Of a stretch of DNA of 64,000 nt, positions 19,704 to 26,824 are shown piece after piece. The DNA comes from Sphingobacteriales bacterium (GTDB lineage Bacteria; Bacteroidota; Bacteroidia; Chitinophagales; CAIOSU01). Location: NCBI GenBank assembly GCA_027486795.1, contig JAIXOI010000042.1, forward strand, positions 1-64,000, in the 5' to 3' direction. The position numbers were made by a program, and so were the translations under genes. Below the pieces are notes generated by a model. That model saw nothing but the letters and a program-made list of their open reading frames with translations, did no database searches and was not told the origin of the DNA. Every line of letters starts with the position of its first letter. Position 1 is the first letter of the stretch.

Positions 19704-20488
19704 GCTTTTTGTTTTACTTGGCTAGCAAGATTCTTCTTAATCTTAACCATTATGGAGTCGGGGGTTACCCTAGGTAAGTTGGAAATAAACCAGTTATTAA
19801 AACCTATAACTTTATTGCCCTTTCCATGCAACAAGTGTTTTACCGCAATTTTGGCCACAAAACTGGCTTCAACAGGTTTGTTGGTTTTGTATGCGTTAGT
19901 GCCAAGCATTTCGGCAGTAGTAAAATTGGTATCAACTGGCCCAGGGCAAATGGAAGTTACTATCACACCGGTGCCATCTAGCTCGGCACCCACAGTTTCG
20001 GTAAAAGCCAATACAAATGCCTTAGTGGCAGAGTAAACCGAGTAGTAAGGAAATGGTAAGAAAGATAGTAGCGATGCCACGTTCATAATCCTTCCTTCAC
20101 CGCGCTTTTTCATATCTATGGCAAACAGCTTGGTAAGCACTACCAATGAGCTTACATTGAGATCAATCATGCTCAATTCTGTTTCCAACGGTGTATCTAC
20201 AAATTCGCCATACAGGCCTACACCAGCATTGTTAACCAACATATTCACTTGCAAGCCTTTAGCTGTTATTTCTTGATGGAGGTCTTTTGCAGACTCAGGG
20301 TTCGATAGATCCTTAACAATTACGTGAACGGAAATGCCAAACTTTCGCTCTAACTCAATTTTAGCCTCTATTAGCTTTGATCCATTTCTAGCAACCAATA
20401 TCAAATCAATTTGTTGGGCAGCGGCCTCGTATGCAAGTGCCTTACCTATACCCGAAGATGCTCCAGTAATAAGGGCTAATTGTTTCAT
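19700..20488 (-). CDS. Short-chain dehydrogenase/reductase
   Basis: A 262-residue classical SDR. The NAD(P)-binding motif TGASSGIG is at residues 8-15, NNAG in the fourth strand, a catalytic Ser in MNVASLLS, and YSVYSATKAF with the YxxxK catalytic pair. The arginine and lysine after the second strand (VARNGSK) favour NADPH. Family members of this form reduce carbonyl groups on lipids or steroids. The gene is first in an operon with the membrane-protein gene, and sits behind a TetR gene whose presumed operator lies in its promoter. Confidence 0.92.
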   Translation of the reverse strand: MKQLALITGASSGIGKALAYEAAAQQIDLILVARNGSKLIEAKIELERKFGISVHVIVKDLSNPESAKDLHQEITAKGLQVNMLVNNAGVGLYGEFVDTPLETELSMIDLNVSSLVVLTKLFAIDMKKRGEGRIMNVASLLSFLPFPYYSVYSATKAFVLAFTETVGAELDGTGVIVTSICPGPVDTNFTTAEMLGTNAYKTNKPVEASFVAKIAVKHLLHGKGNKVIGFNNWFISNLPRVTPDSIMVKIKKNLASQVKQKA

Positions 20489-20510
20489 GAAGTTTAATTT
20501 TATTGAACTA

Positions 20511-20541
20511 ACAATATAAAATGAACATTGTTCAATTGCAA
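20511..20541 (-). promoter_or_regulatory. Candidate promoter of SDR operon with TetR operator in the spacer
   Basis: On the minus strand TTG (20541-20539) is followed after 20 nt by TATATTGT (20518-20511), an imperfect -7 box. The palindrome TGAACATTGTTCA (20522-20534) lies in the spacer, where a bound repressor would block RNA polymerase. The ATG is at 20488. Confidence 0.5.
20522..20534. promoter_or_regulatory. Putative TetR operator TGAAC-N3-GTTCA, copy 1
   Basis: Perfect 5-bp arms with a 3-bp centre (ATT). The same arms with centre AAG occur at 21178-21190, on the other side of the TetR gene. Confidence 0.65.
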
Positions 20542-20549
20542 CTGAAAAA

Positions 20550-21164
20550 TTATTCCCCTATTATCTTCAAGAACTCTTCGTATCCTCTTTCAACAATGGT
20601 ATTAGGGTCAGTTAGGTTCACTCCTTTAGCCCGCTCACTAATATATAAGGCACACATTCCGTGCACGGCACTCCAAAACATATAGGTCAAGGGTTCTAAG
20701 GTATGCCCCTTAAAATAACCCTGCTCAATGCATTGGGCTAAGGTACCTTTCAGTACATTAAATGCTAGCACACCTTCCTTCCATTCGTCGGCATGTTCCT
20801 CTTCTAAATAATCAATAGGGGCAGGTTGGCTAAACATTAAGCTATACATATCGGCATTGGCCTTAGCGAAATTGATATATACCCTGCCCAAAGCTTTTAC
20901 ACGCTCCATAGGGTTCTCAACGGCCATTAGCAATGCCAGTTGTTGGCCAAGTTCATTAAATCCTTGTGAATGCAATGCATGAAAAATGGCATTCTTATCC
21001 TTAAAGTAAACGTAAACAGTACCCACGCTGTAATCAATAGCCTCGGCAATATTGCGGATGGTGGTATGCTCAATACCCTTGGTTACAAAAAGCTTTTTTG
21101 CAGCACTCAAAACCAATGCCCGTAATTCAATCTTTTCTTTCTCCCTGCGTTCTGCAATTCCCAT
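20550..21164 (-). CDS. TetR/AcrR-family transcriptional repressor
   Basis: A 204-residue regulator. Residues about 15-60 form the TetR helix-turn-helix: VLSAAKKLFVTKGIEHTTIR, then IAEAIDYSVGTVYVYFKDK. The remainder is an all-helical ligand and dimer domain of the WHG type common in lipid-responsive regulators. It is followed by the SDR and membrane-protein genes on the same strand and is divergent from the photolyase gene. Matching palindromes in its own promoter and in the SDR promoter suggest autoregulation and control of the SDR operon. The ligand is unknown. Confidence 0.93.
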   Translation of the reverse strand: MGIAERREKEKIELRALVLSAAKKLFVTKGIEHTTIRNIAEAIDYSVGTVYVYFKDKNAIFHALHSQGFNELGQQLALLMAVENPMERVKALGRVYINFAKANADMYSLMFSQPAPIDYLEEEHADEWKEGVLAFNVLKGTLAQCIEQGYFKGHTLEPLTYMFWSAVHGMCALYISERAKGVNLTDPNTIVERGYEEFLKIIGE

Positions 21165-21168
21165 TGTC

Positions 21169-21198
21169 CAAATTTAATGAACAAGGTTCAGAGGGCAA
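21169..21198 (-). promoter_or_regulatory. Promoter of the TetR gene, near-leaderless
   Basis: On the minus strand TTG (21198-21196), a 19-nt spacer and TAAATTTG (21176-21169) match the Bacteroidota consensus exactly. The ATG (21164) begins 4 nt after the -7 box, so the mRNA should have almost no leader. The TetR palindrome occupies the spacer. Confidence 0.65.
21178..21190. promoter_or_regulatory. Putative TetR operator TGAAC-N3-GTTCA, copy 2
   Basis: TGAAC and GTTCA arms with centre AAG, between the -33 and -7 boxes of the tetR promoter. It is also 31 bp before the first ATG of the divergent photolyase gene, which it could influence. Confidence 0.65.
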
Positions 21199-21220
21199 AA
21201 AATAATCCTTTTGCAAGGCT

Positions 21221-22582
21221 ATGTTTAGTTTGAACCAATTGAAAACTACTTTGTTTCATAGTTTCACATTTCAAATCCCAAATTTGAAATCCATTTCCAT
21301 CTTCTGGTTTCGCCGCGATATGCGCTTGCAAGACAACACCGCTTTGCACAATGCCCTTAGTGGTGAGCATCCGGTATTGCCTATCTTCATTTTTGACACA
21401 GCTATATTGGATAAACTACCCACCAAAGATACCCGGGTGGAGTTTATACACCAGACTATAACCAGCATTAATGAGCAACTTAAAAACAAAGGCACTACCT
21501 TATTAGTAAAGTACGGCAAGCCCATTGAGGTTTGGAAGGAATTGCTTGAAACCTATGATATACAAGCCTTGTACGCCAACCGAGACTATGAGCCTTATGC
21601 CCGTGAACGCGATAAGGCTGTATACGAATTGCTTGACGCAAAGAACATCCAATTTAAGAGCTACAAAGACCATGTAATATTTGAGAAAAACGAGGTAGTA
21701 AAAGAAAATGGTGAGCCTTATGTAGTTTATACGCCTTTTAGCAAATTGTGGCTTGCAAAGCTGCAAGATAAAGACTTGGAAAGTTATCCTTCTGGGTTGA
21801 TGTTCGACAATTGGTACCAAACTAAATGGCAAGAACCTATTTCACTTAAAGAAATGGGGTTTGAGCCAACGGGTTTGGAGTTTCCCGATACCAACGTAAG
21901 CGATACGTTGCTGGCGCACTATCAAGAGAAGCGCAACTTCCCATCACAGCCGGGCACGTCGCACTTGGGGTTGCATTTTAGGTTTGGTACAGTAAGCATT
22001 AGGGAGAAAGCTAGGCAAGCCAAGGCACATAGCGCTACGTTTTTGAACGAATTGATTTGGCGCGAGTTTTATCAAACTATTTTATGGCATTTTCCAAGAG
22101 TAGTAACGGAATCGTTTAGAAAGGAATATGACCAGATTGAGTGGCGCAACAACGAGTCAGAGTTTAAAATTTGGTGCGAAGGGAAAACGGGCTACCCGAT
22201 AGTAGATGCCGGTATGCGTGAGCTTAATACCACTGGCTTTATGCATAACAGGGTAAGGATGATAGTAGCCAGTTTCCTTACCAAGCATTTACTAATTGAT
22301 TGGCGTTGGGGTGAGGCCTACTTTGCTGAAAAGCTATTGGACTTTGATTTGGCCGCCAACAACGGCGGCTGGCAATGGGCCGCTGGCACAGGAGTGGATG
22401 CCGCACCATATTTCCGTGTATTCAATCCTACCCTGCAGCAAGAAAAGTTTGATAAGGATGGCAAGTATGTGCGCCAATGGGTACCTGAAGTAAACACCCC
22501 TAACTACCCTAAACCAATGGTAGAGCATAGCTTTGCAAGGCAACGTGCACTGGATACTTACAAAAGAGGACTAAACAAATGA
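21221..22582 (+). CDS. Cryptochrome/photolyase family protein (CPD photolyase type)
   Basis: Up to 453 residues. The photolyase alpha/beta domain opens with ISIFWFRRDMRLQDN, and the FAD domain shows LNELIWREFYQ, GKTGYPIVDAGMRELNTTGFMHNR and LDFDLAANNGGWQWAAGTG, the usual class I signatures for light-driven repair of pyrimidine dimers. Family members normally begin directly with the first beta strand. Here about 22 extra residues come from a low-complexity stretch with an ATTTCAAAT/ATTTGAAAT hairpin (21268-21290). An in-frame TTG at 21284 would give the usual MKSISIFWFRRD start, so 21284 is a serious alternative. The stop overlaps the next photolyase-family gene by 4 nt. Confidence 0.93.
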   Translation: MFSLNQLKTTLFHSFTFQIPNLKSISIFWFRRDMRLQDNTALHNALSGEHPVLPIFIFDTAILDKLPTKDTRVEFIHQTITSINEQLKNKGTTLLVKYGKPIEVWKELLETYDIQALYANRDYEPYARERDKAVYELLDAKNIQFKSYKDHVIFEKNEVVKENGEPYVVYTPFSKLWLAKLQDKDLESYPSGLMFDNWYQTKWQEPISLKEMGFEPTGLEFPDTNVSDTLLAHYQEKRNFPSQPGTSHLGLHFRFGTVSIREKARQAKAHSATFLNELIWREFYQTILWHFPRVVTESFRKEYDQIEWRNNESEFKIWCEGKTGYPIVDAGMRELNTTGFMHNRVRMIVASFLTKHLLIDWRWGEAYFAEKLLDFDLAANNGGWQWAAGTGVDAAPYFRVFNPTLQQEKFDKDGKYVRQWVPEVNTPNYPKPMVEHSFARQRALDTYKRGLNK

Positions 22583-23865
22583 GAGGCCTCGTTTGGTTTC
22601 GAAATGACTTGAGGTTGCATGATAACGAAGCTCTATACCAGGCTACCGAAACTTGCGATGAGTTGCTTTGCGTGTATTGCATTGACAAAAGAGAGTTTGC
22701 CCATATCCCATATGGTTTTAGCAAAACGGGACCATTTAGAACAAAATTCCTACTTGAAACATTAGAATACCTCAAAGCCTCCTTACAAAGTATCGGAGGT
22801 GATTTGCTAGTAATTACCGAAAACCCTGAGCACGCATTGCCCCAATTACTTGCGGCATATAACATTGAACACTTGTTTTTTCAACATCAAGTAGGCACCA
22901 AGGAGGCAGCAATAGAAACCAAAATAGCAGACTATTGCCGTGTCCATAACATCAAAGCATCCATTATCTATGGGTCAACTTTGTTTCATGTAGACGATAT
23001 TCCTTTCAAGCTTACGTCGCTGCCCAATATCTTTACCGATTTCAGAAAAGCTACCGAGAAAAACAGCACTGTTCGGTCATTATTTCCTTCGCCCACCTTA
23101 ATTGCACCAATATTTACTGCCGAGCCCAATACCATACCTAAATTAACTGAATTAGGATTTAAAATACCGGAGCCCGACCCGCGTGCTGCCATACGTTTTA
23201 AAGGTGGAGAAGTCGAAGCGTCAAAACGCTTGCAACATTATTTCTGGGAAACGAAAGCACTAAAAACCTACAAAGAAACCCGAAATGAACTTTTAGGTGC
23301 CAATTATTCATCTAAGTTTTCGGCATGGTTGGCGCTGGGGTGCATTTCGCCACGCACCATTTATTGGGAGATAAAGAAATTTGAGCAAGATGTGGTTGCC
23401 AACAGCTCCACTTATTGGCTCATTTTTGAATTAATCTGGCGCGACTATTTCTATTTTGTAGCCATGAAATACGGAAAACTCCTGTTTCGTAAAGGCGGTA
23501 TAAAACAAAAACCTTTGTACTGCATCTCAAACGAAGCCATGTTCGAAAATTGGAGAACCGGCAATACGGGCATTGTATTTATTGATGCCAATATGCGCGA
23601 GCTGTTGCATACCGGTTTCATGAGCAACAGGGGCAGGCAAAACGTAGCCAGCTATTTGGTAAAAGACTTGAAGCTTGATTGGAGAATGGGTGCCGCTTGG
23701 TTTGAGCATTGCTTGGTTGATTACGACGTAGCCAGCAACTACGGTAACTGGAATTATGCAGCTGGTATTGGCAACGACCCCCGTGAAGATCGTTATTTCA
23801 ATATACCTACCCAAGTCGCCAAATATGACCCTGAAGGCAATTATGTGCGGCATTGGTTGGGGTAA
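22579..23865 (+). CDS. Cryptochrome-DASH-type photolyase family protein
   Basis: A 428-residue second member of the photolyase/cryptochrome family. It begins MRGLVWFRNDLRLHDNEAL and carries the DASH-like features GFSKTGPFRTKFLLE, a FTDFRKATE segment and DANMRELLHTGFMSNRGRQNVAS plus DYDVASNYGNWNYAAGIG for FAD binding. Cry-DASH proteins repair dimers in single-stranded DNA and may act as light sensors. Its ATG overlaps the stop of the first photolyase gene (ATGA), so the two are one transcription unit. Confidence 0.92.
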   Translation: MRGLVWFRNDLRLHDNEALYQATETCDELLCVYCIDKREFAHIPYGFSKTGPFRTKFLLETLEYLKASLQSIGGDLLVITENPEHALPQLLAAYNIEHLFFQHQVGTKEAAIETKIADYCRVHNIKASIIYGSTLFHVDDIPFKLTSLPNIFTDFRKATEKNSTVRSLFPSPTLIAPIFTAEPNTIPKLTELGFKIPEPDPRAAIRFKGGEVEASKRLQHYFWETKALKTYKETRNELLGANYSSKFSAWLALGCISPRTIYWEIKKFEQDVVANSSTYWLIFELIWRDYFYFVAMKYGKLLFRKGGIKQKPLYCISNEAMFENWRTGNTGIVFIDANMRELLHTGFMSNRGRQNVASYLVKDLKLDWRMGAAWFEHCLVDYDVASNYGNWNYAAGIGNDPREDRYFNIPTQVAKYDPEGNYVRHWLG

Positions 23866-23876
23866 AAAAGTGCAAG

Positions 23877-23892
23877 TAATGGTTAACCATTA
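23877..23892. promoter_or_regulatory. Perfect 16-bp palindrome TAATGGTTAACCATTA
   Basis: A fully symmetric 16-mer 12 bp after the Cry-DASH stop codon and 112 bp before the GlmU-like gene. It could be an operator for a dimeric regulator or a weak hairpin; nothing else identifies it. Confidence 0.45.
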
Positions 23893-23945
23893 TCTGATAA
23901 AAGGACAACGGGGCATACTCAATAAGGTAAAGTAAATTCTAATCA

Positions 23946-23977
23946 GCATATTGGCACATTAGCACATTGGTACATTC
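23946..23977 (+). repeat. Octamer array GCACATTG x4 before the GlmU-like gene
   Basis: Four consecutive 8-bp units: GCATATTG, GCACATTA, GCACATTG, GTACATTC. The array ends 26 nt before the ATG at 24004. Its unit and orientation match the array at 62941-62980. Confidence 0.85.
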
Positions 23978-23999
23978 ACCGTGCTTTTCTTTATTTTTG
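23967..23999 (+). promoter_or_regulatory. Candidate promoter of the GlmU-like gene
   Basis: TATTTTTG (23992-23999) matches the -7 consensus. A TTG 22 nt upstream (23967-23969) lies inside the octamer array. The ATG follows the -7 box by only 4 nt, which implies a leaderless or nearly leaderless mRNA. Confidence 0.45.
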
Positions 24000-24003
24000 T
24001 TAC

Positions 24004-25218
24004 ATGAGCCACCCGCAAGTACTGTTGTTTGACGAAACCTCGGTCAGGAATAACTTATTGCCCTTTACCTTTACCCGCCCAGTATGCGATATCCGCATAG
24101 GCATACTCACTATTAGAGAGAAGTGGGAGCACGACCTTAAATGCAAAACAAGCACCGTTACTCAACCTTATTTAAGGGGAAAATTCCCAGTGGAGGAAGG
24201 TGAGGACAACTTGTTCATTAATGGGTCGTTGCTGCCTTATGATTTATTGGTGGAAGCGATTAAATCATTAGCCTTTGGCGAAACCTTGGTGCAACATGGT
24301 GTAGTACTGGCAATGCGCTTCGGAAGAGATAAAAACGACTTTCAACAGCGCTTAACCAATAACACCTCTTCAAACATTCGTGCTTACGAGCACCCCGTTT
24401 TTAGGGTACAAAACGTTTGGGATATTTTTAGCAAAAACGGCATGGCCATTGAGGCCGACTTTAAGCGTCTTACTGCTGGCCGAACCAGCGCAACCGCCCA
24501 TGAAAGCAATACCCTCATCAACCCCGAAAAGATATTTATTGAGCCGGGTGCCACGGTAATGTGCTCGGTATTAAATGCCAGTGGTGGGTCCATTTATATT
24601 GGCAAAGACACAGAGGTTATGGAGGGCAGTTTGGTGCGAGGACCGTTTGCTTTAGGCGAGCACTCAGCATTGAAACTAGGCACTAAGATATATGGCCCAA
24701 CCACCATTGGCCCACATAGCAAAGTAGGTGGCGAAGTAAATAACAGTGTGATATTTGGTTATACTAATAAAGGCCACGATGGCTTTTTAGGTAATTCCGT
24801 ATTAGGCGAATGGTGCAACTTGGGTGCCGACACCAACAACAGCAACTTAAAAAATAACTACGGCAACGTAAAGCTTTGGAACTACAGCCAAAGCAGTATG
24901 ACCGATACAGGGCTGCAATTTTGCGGGCTTTTTATGGGCGACCATAGCAAATGTGGAATCAATACCATGTTCAACACTGGTACAGTAGTGGGTGTATGTG
25001 CCAATATTTTTGGTGCGGGCTTTCCTCCAAACTTCATCCCTTCCTTTTCGTGGGGCGGAGCAGATGGTTTTACTACCTACCAACTTAATAAAGCTTACGA
25101 CGTAGCCGAGCGAGTGATGAGTCGACGAGAAGTGGCATTGACCATAGAAGATAAGGCCATTTTTAAGCATATTTTTGAATCTACGGAACAATACCGTAAA
25201 AAGGAACATAATGCCTAA
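24004..25218 (+). CDS. GlmU-family sugar nucleotidyltransferase-like protein
   Basis: A 404-residue protein. The N-terminal half starts QVLLFDETSVRNNLLPFTFTRPV, a degenerate nucleotidyltransferase fold seen in the Bacteroidota GlmU-like group. The C-terminal half, from about residue 180, is a left-handed beta-helix of hexapeptide repeats (IFIEPGATV, IYIGKDTEV, GPTTIGPHSKVGG, ADTNNSNLKNNYG). The layout suggests acyl or nucleotidyl transfer onto a sugar phosphate, but the canonical GlmU pyrophosphorylase loop is not evident, so the reaction is uncertain. The stop overlaps the tpiA start by 8 bp. Confidence 0.85.
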   Translation: MSHPQVLLFDETSVRNNLLPFTFTRPVCDIRIGILTIREKWEHDLKCKTSTVTQPYLRGKFPVEEGEDNLFINGSLLPYDLLVEAIKSLAFGETLVQHGVVLAMRFGRDKNDFQQRLTNNTSSNIRAYEHPVFRVQNVWDIFSKNGMAIEADFKRLTAGRTSATAHESNTLINPEKIFIEPGATVMCSVLNASGGSIYIGKDTEVMEGSLVRGPFALGEHSALKLGTKIYGPTTIGPHSKVGGEVNNSVIFGYTNKGHDGFLGNSVLGEWCNLGADTNNSNLKNNYGNVKLWNYSQSSMTDTGLQFCGLFMGDHSKCGINTMFNTGTVVGVCANIFGAGFPPNFIPSFSWGGADGFTTYQLNKAYDVAERVMSRREVALTIEDKAIFKHIFESTEQYRKKEHNA

Positions 25219-25981
25219 TCAACGGGAAAAAATAATAGCAGCTAACTGGAAAATGCACAAAACCTTTCATCAAGGTATTGCATTGCTGGTGGAGTTGAAT
25301 ATGCTGATTAGCAGCAAACCCACCAAGCACACCGTGGTGGTTGCGCCACCCTTCATCCATTTGCAAAGTGCCGCACATACCGTTGCCGAAACGGGCATAA
25401 AAATAGCTGCCCAAAACTGCCACCAAGCCCCACAAGGTGCCTACACAGGAGAAGTTTCAGCAGAAATGCTGCAATCGGTGGGCACGGAATATGTGATACT
25501 AGGCCACAGCGAACGCCGCCAATACTTTGGCGATACAGATGAACTGGTTGCCGAAAAGATAATAGCCGCCACCAACTTTGGGCTAAAAGTAATTTACTGC
25601 TGCGGAGAATCGTTGGCAGAACGTGAAGCAGGAACGCACTTTGAGTTGGTAAAACATCAAATAACAACTGCCCTGAAAGGCTTTAAGCCAAACATTATAA
25701 AAGATGTGGTTGTTGCCTACGAGCCCGTTTGGGCAATAGGCACTGGCCTTACTGCTAGCCCCGAGCAAGCACAGGAAATGCACGCCTTTATACGCGAAAC
25801 GTTACAAGGCCTATTTGGCGCGGAAATTGCCAATAACACCCCTATATTGTATGGCGGAAGCATGAAACCAGCCAATGCCACTGGTTTGCTTAGCCAACCC
25901 GATGTGGATGGCGGTCTTATTGGCGGTGCATCGCTCATAGCACAAGATTTTTTTGATATCATCCATAGTATACCTGCCTGA
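25211..25981 (+). CDS. tpiA: Triosephosphate isomerase
   Basis: A 256-residue glycolytic enzyme interconverting dihydroxyacetone phosphate and glyceraldehyde 3-phosphate. The catalytic signatures are complete: AANWKMHK (Asn12, Lys14), the His in ILGHSERRQYFGD, the Glu in VVAYEPVWAIGTG, and the phosphate loop YGGSMKPANA with DGGLIGGASL. ATG 25211 is preferred; an in-frame TTG at 25175 would add 12 non-homologous residues inside the previous gene. The stop shares one base with the prmA start (TGATG). Confidence 0.97.
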   Translation: MPNQREKIIAANWKMHKTFHQGIALLVELNMLISSKPTKHTVVVAPPFIHLQSAAHTVAETGIKIAAQNCHQAPQGAYTGEVSAEMLQSVGTEYVILGHSERRQYFGDTDELVAEKIIAATNFGLKVIYCCGESLAEREAGTHFELVKHQITTALKGFKPNIIKDVVVAYEPVWAIGTGLTASPEQAQEMHAFIRETLQGLFGAEIANNTPILYGGSMKPANATGLLSQPDVDGGLIGGASLIAQDFFDIIHSIPA

Positions 25982-26802
25982 TGCAATACCTCGCTTTTAC
26001 CTTTCCGATAACGGATAACGACCAACAAGAAATGCTTGCCGCCATTTTAGATGGTCAAAACTTTGAAGGGTTCGAGTTTCACGACGACCACATGAAGGCA
26101 TTTTTGCCCGAGAAACTGTTTAATGAGGCCGAGCTAAAAGAAACGCTAGCAAACCTAAGCCTACCAGCAGACTATAGTACCGAAATTATACCCGAAACCA
26201 ACTGGAACCAAGTATGGGAAAGTAACTACAGTCCAATTTGGGTAGATGACAAAGTATACATCCGGGCAACGTTTCACGAACCCGCACCAAAAGCAGCTTT
26301 TGAAGTAATAATTGACCCGAAAATGTCTTTTGGCACGGGGCACCACGAAACCACCTATATGATGTCGGCAGCTATGTTAAATGATGATTTTGCTGGTCAA
26401 GACACCTTGGATTTTGGCAGCGGCACCGGAATATTAGCCATTTTAGCCAGTAAAATGGGTGCCAAATCGTTAGTTGCTATCGACCATGAAGAGTGGGCCT
26501 ACCGCAATAGCTTGGAGAACATGGAACTCAATAACATCAACAACATAACCGTTATTGAAGGCGACGAAAGCACCATACCGCAAAGTCAATTCGGACGTAT
26601 ATTAGCTAATGTAAATAAAAATGTTATTTTTCGGAACTTAGAGGTATTGCACGAACGCTTGCTGCCAGATGGATTGCTTTATCTAAGCGGCCTATTGCAC
26701 GAAGACGAAAGCGATATTATGGGCAAGGCCAACAGTCTTGGTTTTCGATTGATTGATAAGAAAACCAGAGGTAATTGGATTTGCTTAAAACTAACAAAAT
26801 AA
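25981..26802 (+). CDS. prmA: Ribosomal protein L11 methyltransferase
   Basis: A 273-residue SAM-dependent methyltransferase that modifies ribosomal protein L11. The substrate-recognition N-domain is followed by MSFGTGHHETT, the PrmA-specific active-site segment, then LDFGSGTGILAILASKMGA for SAM and RILANVNKNVI in place of the usual NILA loop. The start is fixed by a TGATG overlap with tpiA, so the two are translated together. Confidence 0.95.
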   Translation: MQYLAFTFPITDNDQQEMLAAILDGQNFEGFEFHDDHMKAFLPEKLFNEAELKETLANLSLPADYSTEIIPETNWNQVWESNYSPIWVDDKVYIRATFHEPAPKAAFEVIIDPKMSFGTGHHETTYMMSAAMLNDDFAGQDTLDFGSGTGILAILASKMGAKSLVAIDHEEWAYRNSLENMELNNINNITVIEGDESTIPQSQFGRILANVNKNVIFRNLEVLHERLLPDGLLYLSGLLHEDESDIMGKANSLGFRLIDKKTRGNWICLKLTK

Positions 26803-26824
26803 TATTACCAAGAATCGCCACCCT

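Noticed and set aside
25175-25210. Upstream TTG start for triosephosphate isomerase
   Set aside because: It lies in the previous gene and adds residues that the family does not have; ATG 25211 gives the normal start.
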